16,679 bases of DNA from Bacillota bacterium (GCA_023413135.1 JAEZQK010000074.1:1-16679), one strand, 5' to 3'; counted from the first letter of the stretch, positions 1 through 6,623 are shown. Numbers and translations are program-made. The notes: generated from the letters alone by a model not told the origin.

Positions 1-2
1 AG

Positions 3-167
3 CAGACCCTCATCCTCCAGCTCGAAGACCAGATGCTTTCCGCCGCCCATAGCCTCGACTTTGAAAAGGCCGCCAAGCTCCGCGACCAGCTCTTCACCCT
101 CCGCGGCCAGGCCGTGGAAAAGCGCGATGAGCAGGTACGCAGGAGACGGCGGGCGAAGAGGAGGTAA
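3..167 (+). CDS. uvrB: UvrB C-terminus (partial, 5' end outside window)
   Basis: The frame beginning at base 3 is open to a TAA at 165-167 and gives 54 residues. They read as a UVR helical hairpin, with LEDQMLSAAHSLDFEKAAKL followed by RDQLFTLRG, then a basic tail rich in Arg and Lys. The UVR domain ends UvrB, the damage-recognition helicase subunit of the UvrABC excision nuclease, and is where UvrB contacts UvrC. UvrC also has a UVR domain, but in the middle of the protein; the stop soon after the motif therefore favours UvrB. The gene is GC-rich, unlike the next gene. It converges with the ATPase gene on the other strand. Confidence 0.85.
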   Translation, partial: QTLILQLEDQMLSAAHSLDFEKAAKLRDQLFTLRGQAVEKRDEQVRRRRRAKRR

Positions 168-169
168 CG

Positions 170-218
170 CCAGGGGACACTGTCCCTGGACCCCTGCTCA
201 AGGGATATATCCCTTGAG
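170..218. terminator. Two consecutive palindromes after uvrB, possible terminator or REP-like repeat
   Basis: An imperfect hairpin (170-189, CCAGGGGACA against TGTCCCTGG) is followed by a perfect 22-base palindrome (197-218, CTCAAGGGATA joined to its exact complement). Both lie just behind the uvrB stop. There is no U tract directly after either, so they may be REP-like elements or 3' mRNA stabilisers rather than a classical intrinsic terminator. The base composition falls sharply right after position 218, so this also marks the left edge of the AT-rich island. Confidence 0.5.
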
Positions 219-324
219 AATCCCATATCTTCTCTTAATATTTTATAAACTACACCATTCTTTCTAATCCTTTAAGCACAACTAAGCACGACAAATCAAC
301 AAATTTGAGTCTGTTAAGAATTTC

Positions 325-2772
325 TCACTGTGGTAACGTATCATTAATGATGTTAATTGCTTTAAAGAAATTGTCGAATGCCTCTTTAGCAATACAGAAA
401 TTTTTCATAATACTATCACTAATCTCCCAGCCATTTGGGTATGTCTGAAGATCTTCAGCATCATAATGATCCGCATCGTTTCTTCCAGCATTAAGGTCAT
501 CCATATAAACGCAGAATTTTTCTTTACTCAAGCCATTAGTCTGAAACATATTGCCCATTGCATTCCAATTATCACAAATTATTCTTTTTAGAGAAGAAAA
601 ATAAATGGTAATTTTTTTGTGATCAAAAAAATCATTGAAGTTGCACGATTCCGGATTTGGTCTTGGGTTTGCCTTTAAATTAACTTGTATTGTTCGATCA
701 CCACGTCTAAAGTATCGCAAAAACATAGTTCTGCCATCAACAGCTGATTGCGAATAAGTAAAATGATTCAGAATATAACGTTTAAGCTTTCTTTCGCAGT
801 TTGCTACATAATCCTGTACAAACTGTCTTCTCTCCTCATTATTCATTTCTTCTGGTTTTTTATCTTTGGTGTGTGAAATATAATCTTTTATCAAATTTAT
901 TTTAAATGTAACAAAATGTGTACTCTTATCATATTCGATAAGACCGTATTTTTCAAGATGATCAATTTTATATATGTCATCTCCTTTTATCATCTTAAAA
1001 TTTTCAGGTGTTATAGCAAGTTTCCTAAGCATTTCATATTCATCTCTAAATATTGTCAAATGCTGAAGAATGATCTCACATAAACTACTTCCTGTTGCCG
1101 ATTTACTAAACTCAATAAGTAATTGCGCTGTTGTTGGTTTACTTACCTCATAAATAACATTTGGTTGACGATATGCCTTTATCTTCTCGAATACGAATGA
1201 GCAAAATTGCCTAATTGCATATGGCTGTCCTCCAAATACTCCATTTATCATCGAAAACACATTTGTAAAAGCGATATTGCTATATCCTCCTAAGGTATTA
1301 ATCATAATTTTTGTTTGCTCATCTGTAAATGCTGGCAAGTATGTTGTTGTAGAATCCGAACAATTTATTATGCGACCATACATAGGATTATCACCTTGCT
1401 CACCATTAAAGGCAATTGAGCTAATTTCGTTTATTGTCGAATTAACACCACACACAATTAAAGCACAACTGCAATCTCGTAGTGCTCCCCAAAAACCACA
1501 GTATGCAGCCACGCTTCTCCATGGATCGTATTTTGCTGTATTATATGTAATCAATTCCACTTCATCAATAGCAATTACAAACGGCTTGTTGCCATGACAA
1601 TATAACTTTACATCTTCTACAAAAGATAGCGACGGTCTTCTTTGATAATCATCAATAGTACTATTTAGGTTCAACTTATTCACGAATTCTGCTCGTGTCT
1701 CTTCTGTTGGACTTTGTTCTATTAATAAAACTTCCTGTCGAATTTTTAATGCTATTTCATATAGCGCAGTTCGCCAGGAATCTAGTGTTTCAAGTCCAGA
1801 ACGCGATTCGACTTTGACATATTTTATGCCTTCCCTTTCGAGCCTACGAAGAACGGCATTCAAAACTGAAGACTTACCACTTCGCCGTAAACCAAATATG
1901 CCGGAGTTGTTATTTTGCTGGCATCGAGACACAATTGAATCTGCGATTTTCCCACGATCACCAAAGAGAAGATTATCATCATCTATTGCATTTGTTTCTC
2001 TTAGCATATTGTTTTCAAAAAGATATTCACCAAACCGAGATATCAGTAAACTGATCAATGTTTCTTTTGTTTCGCAATTAAGCACTTCGTGAAAAGAAAA
2101 AGGTATTACAGCAGCACCTGTTCCTCCTTTTTGCTTATCAATTTCATTTTTTAGATCACGCGCATTGCTAAACAACAAATAGAAATTGACAAGTGGTCTA
2201 CGATCAGCAATTTCTCTGCGCCTTCTAAGCTCGCGCTCAACAAGCAATGTTTTATGTTGCCAATCGCAACTATCGTAATGAGAGAATATGACCAAGAATT
2301 CATACTTCCCTCGTACAAATTGCTTTAGTATTTCAGTCGTACCAGCTAAACAGAATTGATAGACACTGCTTTGATCAAATATATGATGACCGATTTTAGA
2401 TATATATAGTGCTTCACTCAGTTTATCGATAATTTGTTCTTGTCCAGACCCTTTTTTTAAATGCCGTTTAAATGCTGCTTCCTTATCAAAATGAATCGGA
2501 TATCCAGGTTTATAAAACTCTACCAAGGGGATTGTAATATTTTCTGTTCCACCTTTATTATCAATTACATCCGTATGGTCAATAGATCCCAAAAACACAC
2601 CTCGAGCAATACCATAATATTCTGAATCTGTTCGCTGCATTGGATGAAACTGAACATCAACATTCTTTTTACAATCAATCCAGTTGAATTGCTTGCATAG
2701 ATTCGATTTCAAAAATAAATATTTATTAAAATCTTCTCCGACAATTACACCACTATCATTTGAAATTTCAAT
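325..2772 (-). CDS. STAND/AAA-type P-loop ATPase with C-terminal HEPN-like motif, putative defence protein
   Basis: Not a named family I can assign. Numbering from the TTG at 2712 (795 residues): Walker A GLRRSGKSS at 274-282, Walker B FVIAIDE at 378-384, NPMYGRI near 442-448 and GGQPYAIRQ near 495-503, as in STAND and archaeal-type ATPases. The first 250 residues are of unknown fold. Near the C-terminus LNAGRNDADH gives Arg744-x4-His749, the motif of HEPN ribonuclease or toxin domains, within predicted helices. Known bacterial ATPase-HEPN fusions act in anti-phage or abortive defence; that role here is inference. The gene stands alone on its strand with its own promoter and is much more AT-rich than its neighbours, suggesting transfer. 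The TTG has no ribosome site, while the frame stays open and coding-like upstream to 2784. I place the start provisionally at the ATT at 2772 (815 residues) behind GAGGGGG; see the start-site entry for the alternative ATG. Confidence 0.8.
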   Translation of the reverse strand: MEISNDSGVIVGEDFNKYLFLKSNLCKQFNWIDCKKNVDVQFHPMQRTDSEYYGIARGVFLGSIDHTDVIDNKGGTENITIPLVEFYKPGYPIHFDKEAAFKRHLKKGSGQEQIIDKLSEALYISKIGHHIFDQSSVYQFCLAGTTEILKQFVRGKYEFLVIFSHYDSCDWQHKTLLVERELRRRREIADRRPLVNFYLLFSNARDLKNEIDKQKGGTGAAVIPFSFHEVLNCETKETLISLLISRFGEYLFENNMLRETNAIDDDNLLFGDRGKIADSIVSRCQQNNNSGIFGLRRSGKSSVLNAVLRRLEREGIKYVKVESRSGLETLDSWRTALYEIALKIRQEVLLIEQSPTEETRAEFVNKLNLNSTIDDYQRRPSLSFVEDVKLYCHGNKPFVIAIDEVELITYNTAKYDPWRSVAAYCGFWGALRDCSCALIVCGVNSTINEISSIAFNGEQGDNPMYGRIINCSDSTTTYLPAFTDEQTKIMINTLGGYSNIAFTNVFSMINGVFGGQPYAIRQFCSFVFEKIKAYRQPNVIYEVSKPTTAQLLIEFSKSATGSSLCEIILQHLTIFRDEYEMLRKLAITPENFKMIKGDDIYKIDHLEKYGLIEYDKSTHFVTFKINLIKDYISHTKDKKPEEMNNEERRQFVQDYVANCERKLKRYILNHFTYSQSAVDGRTMFLRYFRRGDRTIQVNLKANPRPNPESCNFNDFFDHKKITIYFSSLKRIICDNWNAMGNMFQTNGLSKEKFCVYMDDLNAGRNDADHYDAEDLQTYPNGWEISDSIMKNFCIAKEAFDNFFKAINIINDTLPQ

Positions 2773-2798
2773 GATATGTCCCCCTCATATTATCCTCC
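2768..2798 (-). promoter_or_regulatory. Strong ribosome site and ATG one base out of frame with the ATPase gene
   Basis: On the minus strand GGAGG (2798-2794) lies five bases before an ATG at 2788-2786, the best start signal in the region. That ATG reads ATG AGG GGG ACA TAT CAT TGA and stops at 2768 after six codons. The ATPase frame is open from 2784 down, but is one base off from the ATG across a run of five G (2784-2780). With four G the protein would begin M-R-G-H-I-I-E-I-S-N-D and have 820 residues. As read, initiation would need a rare ATC or ATT codon (2775 or 2772) served by the second SD-like GAGGGGG, or frameshifting. Confidence 0.6.
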
Positions 2799-2819
2799 AA
2801 TATTACTCAACAACCACTT

Positions 2820-2858
2820 ATTATATCTAATAATAGCACATCCTTGAAATATTTACAA
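2820..2858 (-). promoter_or_regulatory. Predicted promoter of the ATPase gene
   Basis: Reading the minus strand, TTGTAA (2858-2853), a 17-base spacer and TATTAT (2835-2830) form a good sigma-A promoter. A perfect TATAAT lies slightly downstream (2825-2820) and could serve as an alternative -10. The start of transcription would fall near 2815-2823, giving a short leader before the ribosome site at 2798. The promoter is inside the AT-rich island, so the gene probably arrived with its own control region. Confidence 0.6.
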
Positions 2859-2883
2859 TTATGTTCTGAGACAGGGCAATGTT

Positions 2884-2969
2884 GCTACCTGCTGGTCCTC
2901 CAACACAATGATCCTTTTTAGCGTTTTGAATGGTGGAAAGGCGGTGGGCAATGATGAACGTGGTGCGGG
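2884..2969 (-). pseudogene. Fragment of an ABC exporter gene (C-terminal ATPase part), frameshifted
   Basis: This 86-base stretch matches bases 3307-3391 of the intact exporter at about nine positions in ten. It encodes RTTFIIAHRLSTIQNAK in one frame and then RIIVLEDQQVA in another, because of one extra T in the T run near 2916-2920. Those residues are the H-switch region and the strand after it. The remnant has no start, no stop of its own and no Walker motifs. Its homology stops abruptly at the AT-rich island on one side and near the inverted repeat at 2979 on the other. It is either the last piece of a former second exporter gene or a partial duplication; the high identity favours a fairly recent event. 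It cannot make a functional protein. Confidence 0.85.
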
Positions 2970-2978
2970 GTATAAGTC

Positions 2979-3090
2979 CAAAGTAGGGCGGGGGCTTGCT
3001 CCCACCGCCTGTATCGTGCATAGATCACAAAATTGCCTAGAACATGGTCGCCTGCTCATTGCGGCGGGAGCAAGCCCCCGCCCTACTTTG
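2979..3090. repeat. Inverted-repeat element with 30-base arms
   Basis: Arms 2979-3008 and 3061-3090 are complementary at 29 of 30 positions (CAAAGTAGGGCGGGGG at one end, its complement at the other) and enclose a 52-base centre. No ORF inside is convincing. It resembles the non-coding palindromic elements (REP or MITE-like) scattered in many Firmicutes genomes. It sits between the exporter remnant and the intact exporter, in a gene-free stretch running from about 2803 to 3218 that otherwise holds only the promoter, remnant and hairpin described separately. Confidence 0.75.
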
Positions 3091-3156
3091 TATGCATACC
3101 AATAGTCAATAAGGTATCAAAATTCACTACATAATTGAAGTTTTTCAGGATGGGGC

Positions 3157-3196
3157 TGCGGGGAAGGGGATTTTTTCAAAAAGCCCCTTCCCCGCA
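3157..3196. terminator. GC-rich hairpin behind the ABC exporter
   Basis: TGCGGGGAAGGGG (3157-3169) pairs perfectly with CCCCTTCCCCGCA (3184-3196) around an A/T-rich loop with short T and A runs. It lies 22 bases after the exporter stop and probably ends or protects that transcript. The same design, with a TTTT-GAAAAA loop, appears at 6624-6661 behind the peptidase gene, so this is also a dispersed repeat family. Confidence 0.6.
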
Positions 3197-3218
3197 AAAT
3201 TTTCGTTCCTGTTCCCCG

Positions 3219-4964
3219 TTACCCCTCCACCGGCACCTGGGCCGCCTGGTACAGCTTCGCGTAAGCGCCGCCCTTTTGAAGAAGGGAGGTGTGGGTGCCT
3301 TCCTCCGCCACCTGCTGGTCCTCCAGCACGATGATCCTTTTGGCATTTTGAATGGTGGACAGGCGGTGGGCAATGATGAACGTGGTACGGTGGGCCATCA
3401 GCCTTTCGATGGATTCCTGCACCATCCGTTCGCTTTCGTTGTCCAATGCGCTGGTGGCCTCGTCCAGGATCAAAACCGGCGGGTTCTTCAAGAACACCCT
3501 GGCGATGCTGATCCTTTGCTTCTGGCCGCCCGAAAGCTTTACGCCCCGGCTGCCGATATCCGTATCATAGCCATTGGGCAGTTTTTGAATGAAATCGTGG
3601 GCGTTGGCCTGTTTCGCCGCCTCCACCACTTCCTCCATGGTGGCATCGGGCTTGCCGTAGCGGATGTTCTCCAGCACGGTCCCCGAAAACAAGTAAACAT
3701 CCTGCTGCACCACGCCTATGCTTTGGCGCAGGTCCTTCAGGCGGATATTCCTTATATCCACGCCATCCAGCAGGATCCTGCCCTCTGTAACATCGTAAAA
3801 TCTTGGTATCAGCGAGCAAAGCGTGGTTTTCCCCACGCCGGAGGAGCCGACCACCGCAACGGATTCTCCCGCCTCGGCAATCAGGGAAAAGTCCTTCAAT
3901 ACCGGCTCCTGATCCTCCTGATAGCCGAAGGTGACGTTTTCAAAGGTGATCCGGCCTTGTACGCCGCTTAAGGCAACGGCATCCTCCCGGTCACAGATAT
4001 CCGGCTTCGTCTCCAGCATTTCCATAAAACGTGCAAAGCCTGTGCTCCCCTCCTGATAGAGCCGGATGAAGTTCAACATCGTATGAATGGGTTCGTTTAG
4101 GCTTCCGATGTACAGCGTAAAGGCCAACAGATCCGCCAGGTCCATGGTGCCGTTAATGATGCAGATGCCCCCGAATACCAGTATCACCAAGGTAAAGCAA
4201 TGGGGAAAGCTCGACATCACGTCATAGAAGAAGGCTTCGTTTTTGTATACATCCTTCCGGCTGTCCAGGAAACGGCGGTTCTCCCGGTCAAACTTTGTTT
4301 GCTCCACCTCCTCATTGGTAAAGGACTGCACCACCCTGATCCCCGAAAGGGAATCTTCCACCTGGGCGTTCACATCGGCGATGCGCTCCCGGCTGCGCTT
4401 GTAGGCGGCCTTCATTTTGGGATTGAAGTACAGCGCGTGCAGCACCATCAGAGGCAAAAGCGCAAAGGTGGCAACCGTCAGGGGAACATTGATATGAAGG
4501 AGCACCACAAAAGCGCCCACAAACTTGATCAGGAACATCACTATATCTTCCGGGCCATGGTGGTACAGCTCCGTCATGGACAGTACATCATTGGATAGGA
4601 TGGACATCATCCGCCCGATCTTTTGTTCATCATAGAAGCGGAAGGACAGCTTTTCATAGTGGGCAAACAGTTCCGCCCGCATGACCGTCTCCATCTTGGC
4701 GCCCATCACATGGCCCTGGCAGCAATACACCATGTTGCACACGGTCAGAAGCAGGATCAGCGCCAGCATCAGCCCGCCGGCCCACAGGATCTGGGGCAGC
4801 GCATCAGCCGGCACTCCTGTAAGGACCTGCTTGGTGATGAAGCGGGAGACAAGGGGTATAGTCAGTGTCACGCCCGCAGATACAAGGGCACAGCCCATAT
4901 CCAGGGTGAATATTTTTACGTGGGGGCGATAGTAGGAAATGAACTTTAGAAAACGTGGATTCAT
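3219..4964 (-). CDS. ABC exporter, fused transmembrane and ATPase domains (MsbA/LmrA/BmrA type)
   Basis: The 581 residues have the usual length and order of a half-transporter. An exporter transmembrane domain covers about 15-305 (hydrophobic segments near 20-45, 60-80, 143-182 and 250-275), followed by the ATPase domain. Walker A GSSGVGKTT lies at 373-381, Q-loop Gln at about 421, signature LSGGQ at 477-481, Walker B VLILDE at 497-502 and switch His at about 533. Both catalytic sites are intact, so a homodimer is possible. Such proteins export drugs, lipids or peptides; the substrate cannot be read. AGAGGAG five bases before the ATG fixes the start. Upstream lie a promoter, a leader ORF and an intrinsic terminator, the arrangement of antibiotic-induced exporters such as Bacillus bmrCD, which favours a multidrug role by inference. 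A short decayed copy of its 3' region lies at 2884-2969. Confidence 0.93.
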   Translation of the reverse strand: MNPRFLKFISYYRPHVKIFTLDMGCALVSAGVTLTIPLVSRFITKQVLTGVPADALPQILWAGGLMLALILLLTVCNMVYCCQGHVMGAKMETVMRAELFAHYEKLSFRFYDEQKIGRMMSILSNDVLSMTELYHHGPEDIVMFLIKFVGAFVVLLHINVPLTVATFALLPLMVLHALYFNPKMKAAYKRSRERIADVNAQVEDSLSGIRVVQSFTNEEVEQTKFDRENRRFLDSRKDVYKNEAFFYDVMSSFPHCFTLVILVFGGICIINGTMDLADLLAFTLYIGSLNEPIHTMLNFIRLYQEGSTGFARFMEMLETKPDICDREDAVALSGVQGRITFENVTFGYQEDQEPVLKDFSLIAEAGESVAVVGSSGVGKTTLCSLIPRFYDVTEGRILLDGVDIRNIRLKDLRQSIGVVQQDVYLFSGTVLENIRYGKPDATMEEVVEAAKQANAHDFIQKLPNGYDTDIGSRGVKLSGGQKQRISIARVFLKNPPVLILDEATSALDNESERMVQESIERLMAHRTTFIIAHRLSTIQNAKRIIVLEDQQVAEEGTHTSLLQKGGAYAKLYQAAQVPVEG

Positions 4965-5024
4965 GCATTCTCCTCTTTCTGTCTGGCCTGCTTTTCATGT
5001 GGCCTGATATTCTACGAAGGCACA

Positions 5025-5057
5025 CAAAAAAGCACCTCTGCAAAATCAGAAGTGCTT
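5025..5057 (-). terminator. Intrinsic terminator (attenuator) in the exporter leader
   Basis: On the minus strand AAGCACTTCTG (5057-5047), a six-base loop and CAGAGGTGCTT (5040-5030) form an 11-pair stem with one G-U, followed by a run of U (5030-5025). It lies after the leader ORF stop and about 60 bases before the exporter ATG, with no other gene to terminate. It should therefore act as a regulated attenuator for the exporter. Confidence 0.85.
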
Positions 5058-5139
5058 GCACAAACAACGGGCGAATGCATCCGCCTGCTTTACAAGACTA
5101 TATTGACCGATGGTACGGGCAATACGACTTCCGATTCTG
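5041..5139 (-). promoter_or_regulatory. Predicted antiterminator pairing between leader ORF and terminator
   Basis: In the transcript, bases 5139-5127 (CAGAAUCGGAAGU, inside leader codons 9-13) can pair over all 13 positions, with two G-U wobbles, with 5053-5041 (ACUUCUGAUUUUG). The latter covers most of the 5' arm and the loop of the terminator, so the two structures exclude each other. A ribosome on codons 9-13 would block this helix, while a free strand would prevent termination. Which stall position switches the gene on cannot be settled by eye. A smaller imperfect palindrome lies between them at 5070-5085. Confidence 0.6.
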
Positions 5140-5163
5140 CATGATGCTCAATCTGGCTGTCAT
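5098..5163 (-). CDS. Leader peptide of the ABC exporter (21 residues)
   Basis: AAGGAGG seven bases before an ATG at 5163 is the strongest ribosome site in the region. It opens 21 codons ending with TAG at 5098. The peptide runs MTARLSIMQN, then RKSYCPYHRSI. It has no domain and is too short and basic for a membrane peptide. It starts about 20 bases after the predicted transcription start and stops 41 bases before the attenuator hairpin, as expected for a regulatory leader ORF like bmrB of Bacillus or the erm leaders. Codons 9-13 contain the strand that can pair with the terminator. The peptide itself may have no function beyond its translation. Confidence 0.7.
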   Translation of the reverse strand: MTARLSIMQNRKSYCPYHRSI

Positions 5164-5191
5164 ACTGCCACCTCCTTTTCAGACTATAATT

Positions 5192-5220
5192 AGTGTAATG
5201 GATATTCCGTGTTCTGTCAA
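5192..5220 (-). promoter_or_regulatory. Promoter of leader ORF and ABC exporter
   Basis: Minus strand: consensus TTGACA (5220-5215), a 17-base spacer and TACACT (5197-5192). The start would fall near 5185, just before the leader ribosome site. The spacer contains the small palindrome GGAATATCC, which could bind a regulator, but nothing more supports that. Confidence 0.75.
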
Positions 5221-5252
5221 GCGTTGGTAGCAAATTTTCCAAGAAGAGGAAA

Positions 5253-5276
5253 GGCCGGCATATTTACAGCCGGTCC
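5253..5276 (-). terminator. Weak hairpin overlapping the DUF6440 stop codon
   Basis: GGCCGGC (5253-5259) and GCCGGTCC (5269-5276) can form a GC stem with one bulged base whose loop holds the stop codon. In the minus-strand transcript it is followed by a pyrimidine-rich tail rather than a clean U run. It may partly end the DUF6440 transcript before the exporter promoter. Confidence 0.35.
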
Positions 5277-5458
5277 AGCTCCGTGGGAGTCAATTTCGAA
5301 ACCACAGGTTTTCCATCCTTGTCCAGGAGCACCGTCAGGCCGCCGGCATAGCTGTGTTTGTGGAAGATGTAGTTGATGCCCGTTTCTTTGTCCACCCAGA
5401 TTTCCATAATGTTAACAGAACCTTGAGAATAGATCTTCACAAAACGCTTGTCATTCAT
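5264..5458 (-). CDS. DUF6440 family small protein
   Basis: The 64 residues from MNDKRF contain IMEIWVDKETGINYIF and then SYAGGLTVLLDKDGKPV, which I recognise as the core of the DUF6440 family, small proteins of unknown function common in Firmicutes. The whole protein is that one predicted beta-rich domain, with no signal peptide or membrane segment. The start is uncertain. The frame is open to an ATG at 5602 (112 residues), but the extra 48 residues look unlike the family and have no clear ribosome site. An ATG at 5470 is another option. No good ribosome site precedes any of the three. The gene is separated from the exporter by that gene's own promoter, so the two need not be linked in function. 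Confidence 0.75.
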   Translation of the reverse strand: MNDKRFVKIYSQGSVNIMEIWVDKETGINYIFHKHSYAGGLTVLLDKDGKPVVSKLTPTELDRL

Positions 5459-5470
5459 AAAAACATCCAT

Positions 5471-5818
5471 CCCTACATCAAAATTTCCAAATTGACAGTT
5501 CGCTATTAAGGTTCCACATCCTGCTCCTGCCGGCGGAACACCACAGTTTGCAATCCGAAAACCTGCATTAGCCGTCCTATTCTTCAGGCTTGTGGGTTTC
5601 ATATGCAGAATTTCACAAGAACATTCCCCAAAGGTACCCTGAAGGAGCTCGGGGGCAGAGTCTCGTTAAAACAAAAGCCAAATCAAAGTTTGTCAATTAT
5701 TTTCCATATGATTTTATTGCATTCTTATACGATTTTTTGTATAATTCCTGCGAGCGTATATACGCGGCCAAAGGCCGGATCTCTACGCTTGGGGCATAGC
5801 CCCGGAAAGGAAAAAACC
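5471..5818. other. Gene-free stretch between DUF6440 and the peptidase gene
   Basis: This stretch lies between divergent genes. It holds the peptidase promoter (5717-5745) and two small palindromes in its leader (5754-5765, GCGTATATACGC; 5791-5803, GGGGC-ATA-GCCCC). It also contains the open but unconvincing upstream frame of the DUF6440 gene (to 5602) and the open upstream frame of the peptidase (from 5603), which lacks a ribosome site and precedes the promoter. I see no promoter for the DUF6440 gene that I trust. Confidence 0.5.
5717..5745 (+). promoter_or_regulatory. Promoter of the secreted peptidase gene
   Basis: TTGCAT (5717-5722), a 17-base spacer and consensus TATAAT (5740-5745). Transcription would start near 5752 and leave a leader of about 67 bases with a GGGGC-ATA-GCCCC hairpin (5791-5803) ending just before the ribosome site. 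This places the promoter inside the longer upstream open frame and so supports the ATG at 5819 as the true start. Confidence 0.75.
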
Positions 5819-6607
5819 ATGCGTAAACTCGTTTCCCTGTTTCTCGTACTGGCCCTAGCTTTGGGCATTTGCCCAGCCTTGGCCCAGGGCAGCGACAACT
5901 ACACGGATGAGATGAAGATCCCCTATACGGTGGATCTGTCCCCCGAGGACGGCGCGGATTCCGTGGAACGCCTGGGCGATCATGCCGATTCCCCCTATTT
6001 TGCCCACCCCGATGTGTACAACATGGTATCCACCGACACGCTGACCATCCTGCCTCATTTCAAAACCCAGCAGCAGACCAGCGAATGGTCCTGCGGCGTA
6101 AGCTCCGCGCTGATGGTTTTGGATTATTTCGGCAAGCTGGGCGAGTATAATGAGCAGACTTTGGCCGAATTCCGCTCCGTGGGCCTCACCAGCGGTAAGG
6201 GCGGCGCGGAGCCCAGCTCCACCAGCCTTACGCAGGTAGTTGATATTTTCAACGGTGTGGGCGGGTTCGAGCTTGTCACCACAAAGGATTACGGCGATGA
6301 GTTAGACGACAAGTTCACCCTTTCCGCCATCCAGGAGTTTTTGAAGAACGATACGCCCATCATGATCGGCTGGAACGATTGGGGCGGGCACTGGCAGGTG
6401 ATCATCGGCTATGATACCATGGGCACCGAGGTGGAGCAGGACGACGTGATCATCGTGGCCGATCCCTACGATACGACCGACCATAGCCAGGATGGATACG
6501 GTATATATCCTGCCGAACGGTTCATCTACAACTTTACCTTCTACAACTTCTTCAATGAGGAAGACGGCAACGACATGCAGTTCGTGGCCGTCAAGCCCGC
6601 GGCGTAA
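5819..6607 (+). CDS. Secreted C39-like (papain-fold) cysteine peptidase
   Basis: The 262 residues begin with a classical signal peptide (MRKLVSLFLVLALALGICPA, then LA), with likely cleavage after Ala22. No proper lipobox is seen, although a Cys lies at 18. The mature part matches the C39-like peptidase domain: QQQTSEWSCGVSSALMVLDY gives the oxyanion Gln (85-86) and nucleophile Cys92, GGHWQVIIGYD gives His191, and VADPYD gives Asp215. The triad is therefore complete. Unlike bacteriocin exporters, there is no attached ABC transporter; the protein is a stand-alone exported domain acting outside the membrane on an unknown target. The ATG at 5819 is chosen because AAAGGA lies in front of it, the signal peptide starts there and a promoter lies just upstream. 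It appears to be transcribed alone and is followed by a hairpin repeat and a terminator. Confidence 0.85.
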   Translation: MRKLVSLFLVLALALGICPALAQGSDNYTDEMKIPYTVDLSPEDGADSVERLGDHADSPYFAHPDVYNMVSTDTLTILPHFKTQQQTSEWSCGVSSALMVLDYFGKLGEYNEQTLAEFRSVGLTSGKGGAEPSSTSLTQVVDIFNGVGGFELVTTKDYGDELDDKFTLSAIQEFLKNDTPIMIGWNDWGGHWQVIIGYDTMGTEVEQDDVIIVADPYDTTDHSQDGYGIYPAERFIYNFTFYNFFNEEDGNDMQFVAVKPAA

Positions 6608-6623
6608 GGGAACGGGAATGAAA

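Noticed and set aside
140..600. Integration site or direct repeats at the left edge of the AT-rich island
   Set aside because: Comparing the sequences near 220 and 2880 showed no convincing repeated att-like sequence.
3135..3971. 278-codon open frame on the plus strand
   Set aside because: It is antisense to the ATPase domain of the ABC exporter and runs through a hairpin repeat; no protein family is visible.
5459..5602. N-terminal extension of the DUF6440 gene to the ATG at 5602
   Set aside because: The extra residues are unlike the family and no ribosome site precedes that ATG; kept only as an alternative.
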